A DNA stretch of 64,000 bases. Source: Streptomyces justiciae (GTDB taxonomy: Bacteria; Actinomycetota; Actinomycetes; Streptomycetales; Streptomycetaceae). Made by a program: the position numbers and the translations under genes. Under the pieces are notes generated by a model that was not told the origin of the DNA, did not search any database, and saw nothing but the letters and a program-made list of their open reading frames with translations. The DNA lies in contig NZ_JADDXU010000006.1 in assembly GCF_015163075.1 (NCBI RefSeq), positions 124,001 to 188,000 of the forward strand, in the 5' to 3' direction. Below, piece by piece: positions 63,216 to 64,000 of this stretch. Each line of letters starts with the position of its first letter. Within the stretch, counting starts at the first letter, position 1.

Positions 63216-64000
63216 TCATCGGCTCCGGACGTACGGCGCCGAAGCCGCCCGCTCCAGCTCAAGGACCCACACGTCGTTCACGCCTTCCCGCAGTACCGGG
63301 CCGGGCACGTACAGCGACCGCTGCGGGCCCACGGACCAGTACCGGCCGAGGTTGAACCCGTTGATCCACACGAAGCCGCGGGTCCAGTCCGGCAGTTCCA
63401 GCAGCGCGTCCCCGGCGCCGCGCACGTCGAGGGTCCCCCGGTAGAGGCCGGGGGAGCCGTCCTCGGGAAGAGCTTGCAGCCGTACGTCGTCGATGTCGTC
63501 CAAGGCGTCCAGTCGCAGCCCACGCGCGCGTACCCCGTGCAGATACTGCCGCTCGTGCAGCAGCCCCCCGGTGATCCCCTTGGACTCCCCGGTGCGCGGC
63601 CCGTAGTTGACCCGCCCCAGCGACTCCACCCACAGCTCCACGCGCGCGTGCCCGGCGACCGGCTCCTTCAGCCGCTCGTCCTCCTCCGTCAGCACCCCGG
63701 CCCGCTCCCCGTCGACGTACACCACCGCCAGGTCACGCAGCCCACGCGCCAGGAACGGGTAGGGCTGCCGCGGCCCCGGCACGGTCACCTCGTAGCGCAC
63801 CAGCCCCCGGTCCACGTCCAGTTCCTCGAACGTGGGCGGGACGGGGGCGGTGACGCCCGGCCCGCCCCGGGCCTCCAGCACGTCCGGCAACGGCGCCCAC
63901 CCCGCCAGCTCCACCGCCGCGCCCTGGGCCAACTGCGGCGGCAGCGACGGCAGTTCGGGCAGCGAGCCGTCCGCGTACTCCGTCAGCACCTCGCGGAAGC
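63216..64000 (-). CDS. GH35-like beta-galactosidase, C-terminal part (5' end outside window)
   Basis: The frame is open to the right edge. The visible 260 or so residues are the C-terminal jelly-roll/galactose-binding domains of a GH35 beta-galactosidase: LVRYEVTVPG, VELWVESLGRVNYGPRTGESKGITG, GLYRGTLDVRG and the terminal GFVWINGFNLGRYWSVGPQRSLYVPGPVLREGVNDVWVLEL are family hallmarks. The catalytic barrel with its two Glu residues lies beyond the edge, so activity cannot be judged. It ends 40 bp before the metallopeptidase start and shares its strand. Confidence 0.85.
   Translation of the reverse strand, partial: FREVLTEYADGSLPELPSLPPQLAQGAAVELAGWAPLPDVLEARGGPGVTAPVPPTFEELDVDRGLVRYEVTVPGPRQPYPFLARGLRDLAVVYVDGERAGVLTEEDERLKEPVAGHARVELWVESLGRVNYGPRTGESKGITGGLLHERQYLHGVRARGLRLDALDDIDDVRLQALPEDGSPGLYRGTLDVRGAGDALLELPDWTRGFVWINGFNLGRYWSVGPQRSLYVPGPVLREGVNDVWVLELERAASAPYVRSR

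Overview
This window is a piece of a high-GC actinobacterial chromosome, almost certainly Streptomyces. The evidence is: GC-rich DNA with strong third-position bias, many GTG starts and four-base stop/start overlaps, a PriA-type HisA in a his operon without trpF, a TrpM-like micro-ORF, an HGxxPAAW protein, and dispersed repeats of the kind common between Streptomyces genes. No tRNA, rRNA, CRISPR array, insertion sequence or prophage was seen. Both window edges cut a gene.

Layout. (1) 1-4.9 kb: minus-strand housekeeping genes (YbaK-type deacylase, LON-domain protein, two conserved hypotheticals) after a cut membrane-protein gene. (2) 5.0-10.7 kb: compact his operon hisD-hisC-hisB-small membrane ORF-hisH-priA-ridA-hisF, closed by a hairpin. 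(3) 10.8-13.4 kb: ArsR-type regulator with a large inverted-repeat operator, an MFS exporter, and a TIGR03085 protein. (4) 13.4-22.3 kb: hisI and dispersed trp genes (trpE, trpC, trpM-like, trpB, trpA) mixed with small membrane proteins, then a DsbA-like thioredoxin and lgt. (5) 22.4-30.5 kb: one tightly overlapping seven-gene minus-strand operon of four ADP-ribosylglycohydrolase paralogues, a ribokinase-type kinase, a class III CoA-transferase and a CitE-like lyase. This is the most intriguing unit. Three of its four hydrolase genes have repeat DNA in their coding sequence near the N-terminus. (6) 30.8-38.0 kb: VIT1/CCC1-family transporter and glutamate synthase gltB-gltD. (7) 38.1-46.6 kb: an apparent extracellular polysaccharide locus with two divergent arms (small membrane protein, processive GT2, UDP-GlcNAc 2-epimerase, LamG-like secreted protein; and DUF2334 deacetylase-like plus lipoprotein glycosidase), followed by a rhomboid protease translationally coupled to a membrane-anchored GH46 chitosanase. 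(8) 46.6-50.3 kb: VWA protein, aldo/keto reductase with MerR regulator, and an orphan cytochrome b (QcrB-like). (9) 50.3-60.1 kb: a steroid C/D-ring (HIP) catabolic cluster like the mycobacterial KstR2 regulon (two fadE, ipdF, kstR2, fadA6, ipdC, ipdB, ipdA, echA20, two SDRs), with matching palindromic operators at both divergent promoters. (10) 60.1-64 kb: MarR/DHA2 exporter pair with two operators, a zinc metallopeptidase, and the C-terminal part of a GH35-like beta-galactosidase.

How they work together. The his genes make histidine from PRPP, and PriA also serves the trp pathway. TrpE, TrpC, TrpB and TrpA cover part of tryptophan synthesis; trpD and the glutamine amidotransferase subunit are not here. 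GltBD supplies glutamate. The polysaccharide locus could make, modify and trim an amino-sugar polymer. The HIP cluster would take steroid C/D-ring remnants to central metabolites. All functional calls come from reading motifs and family knowledge; no database search was run.
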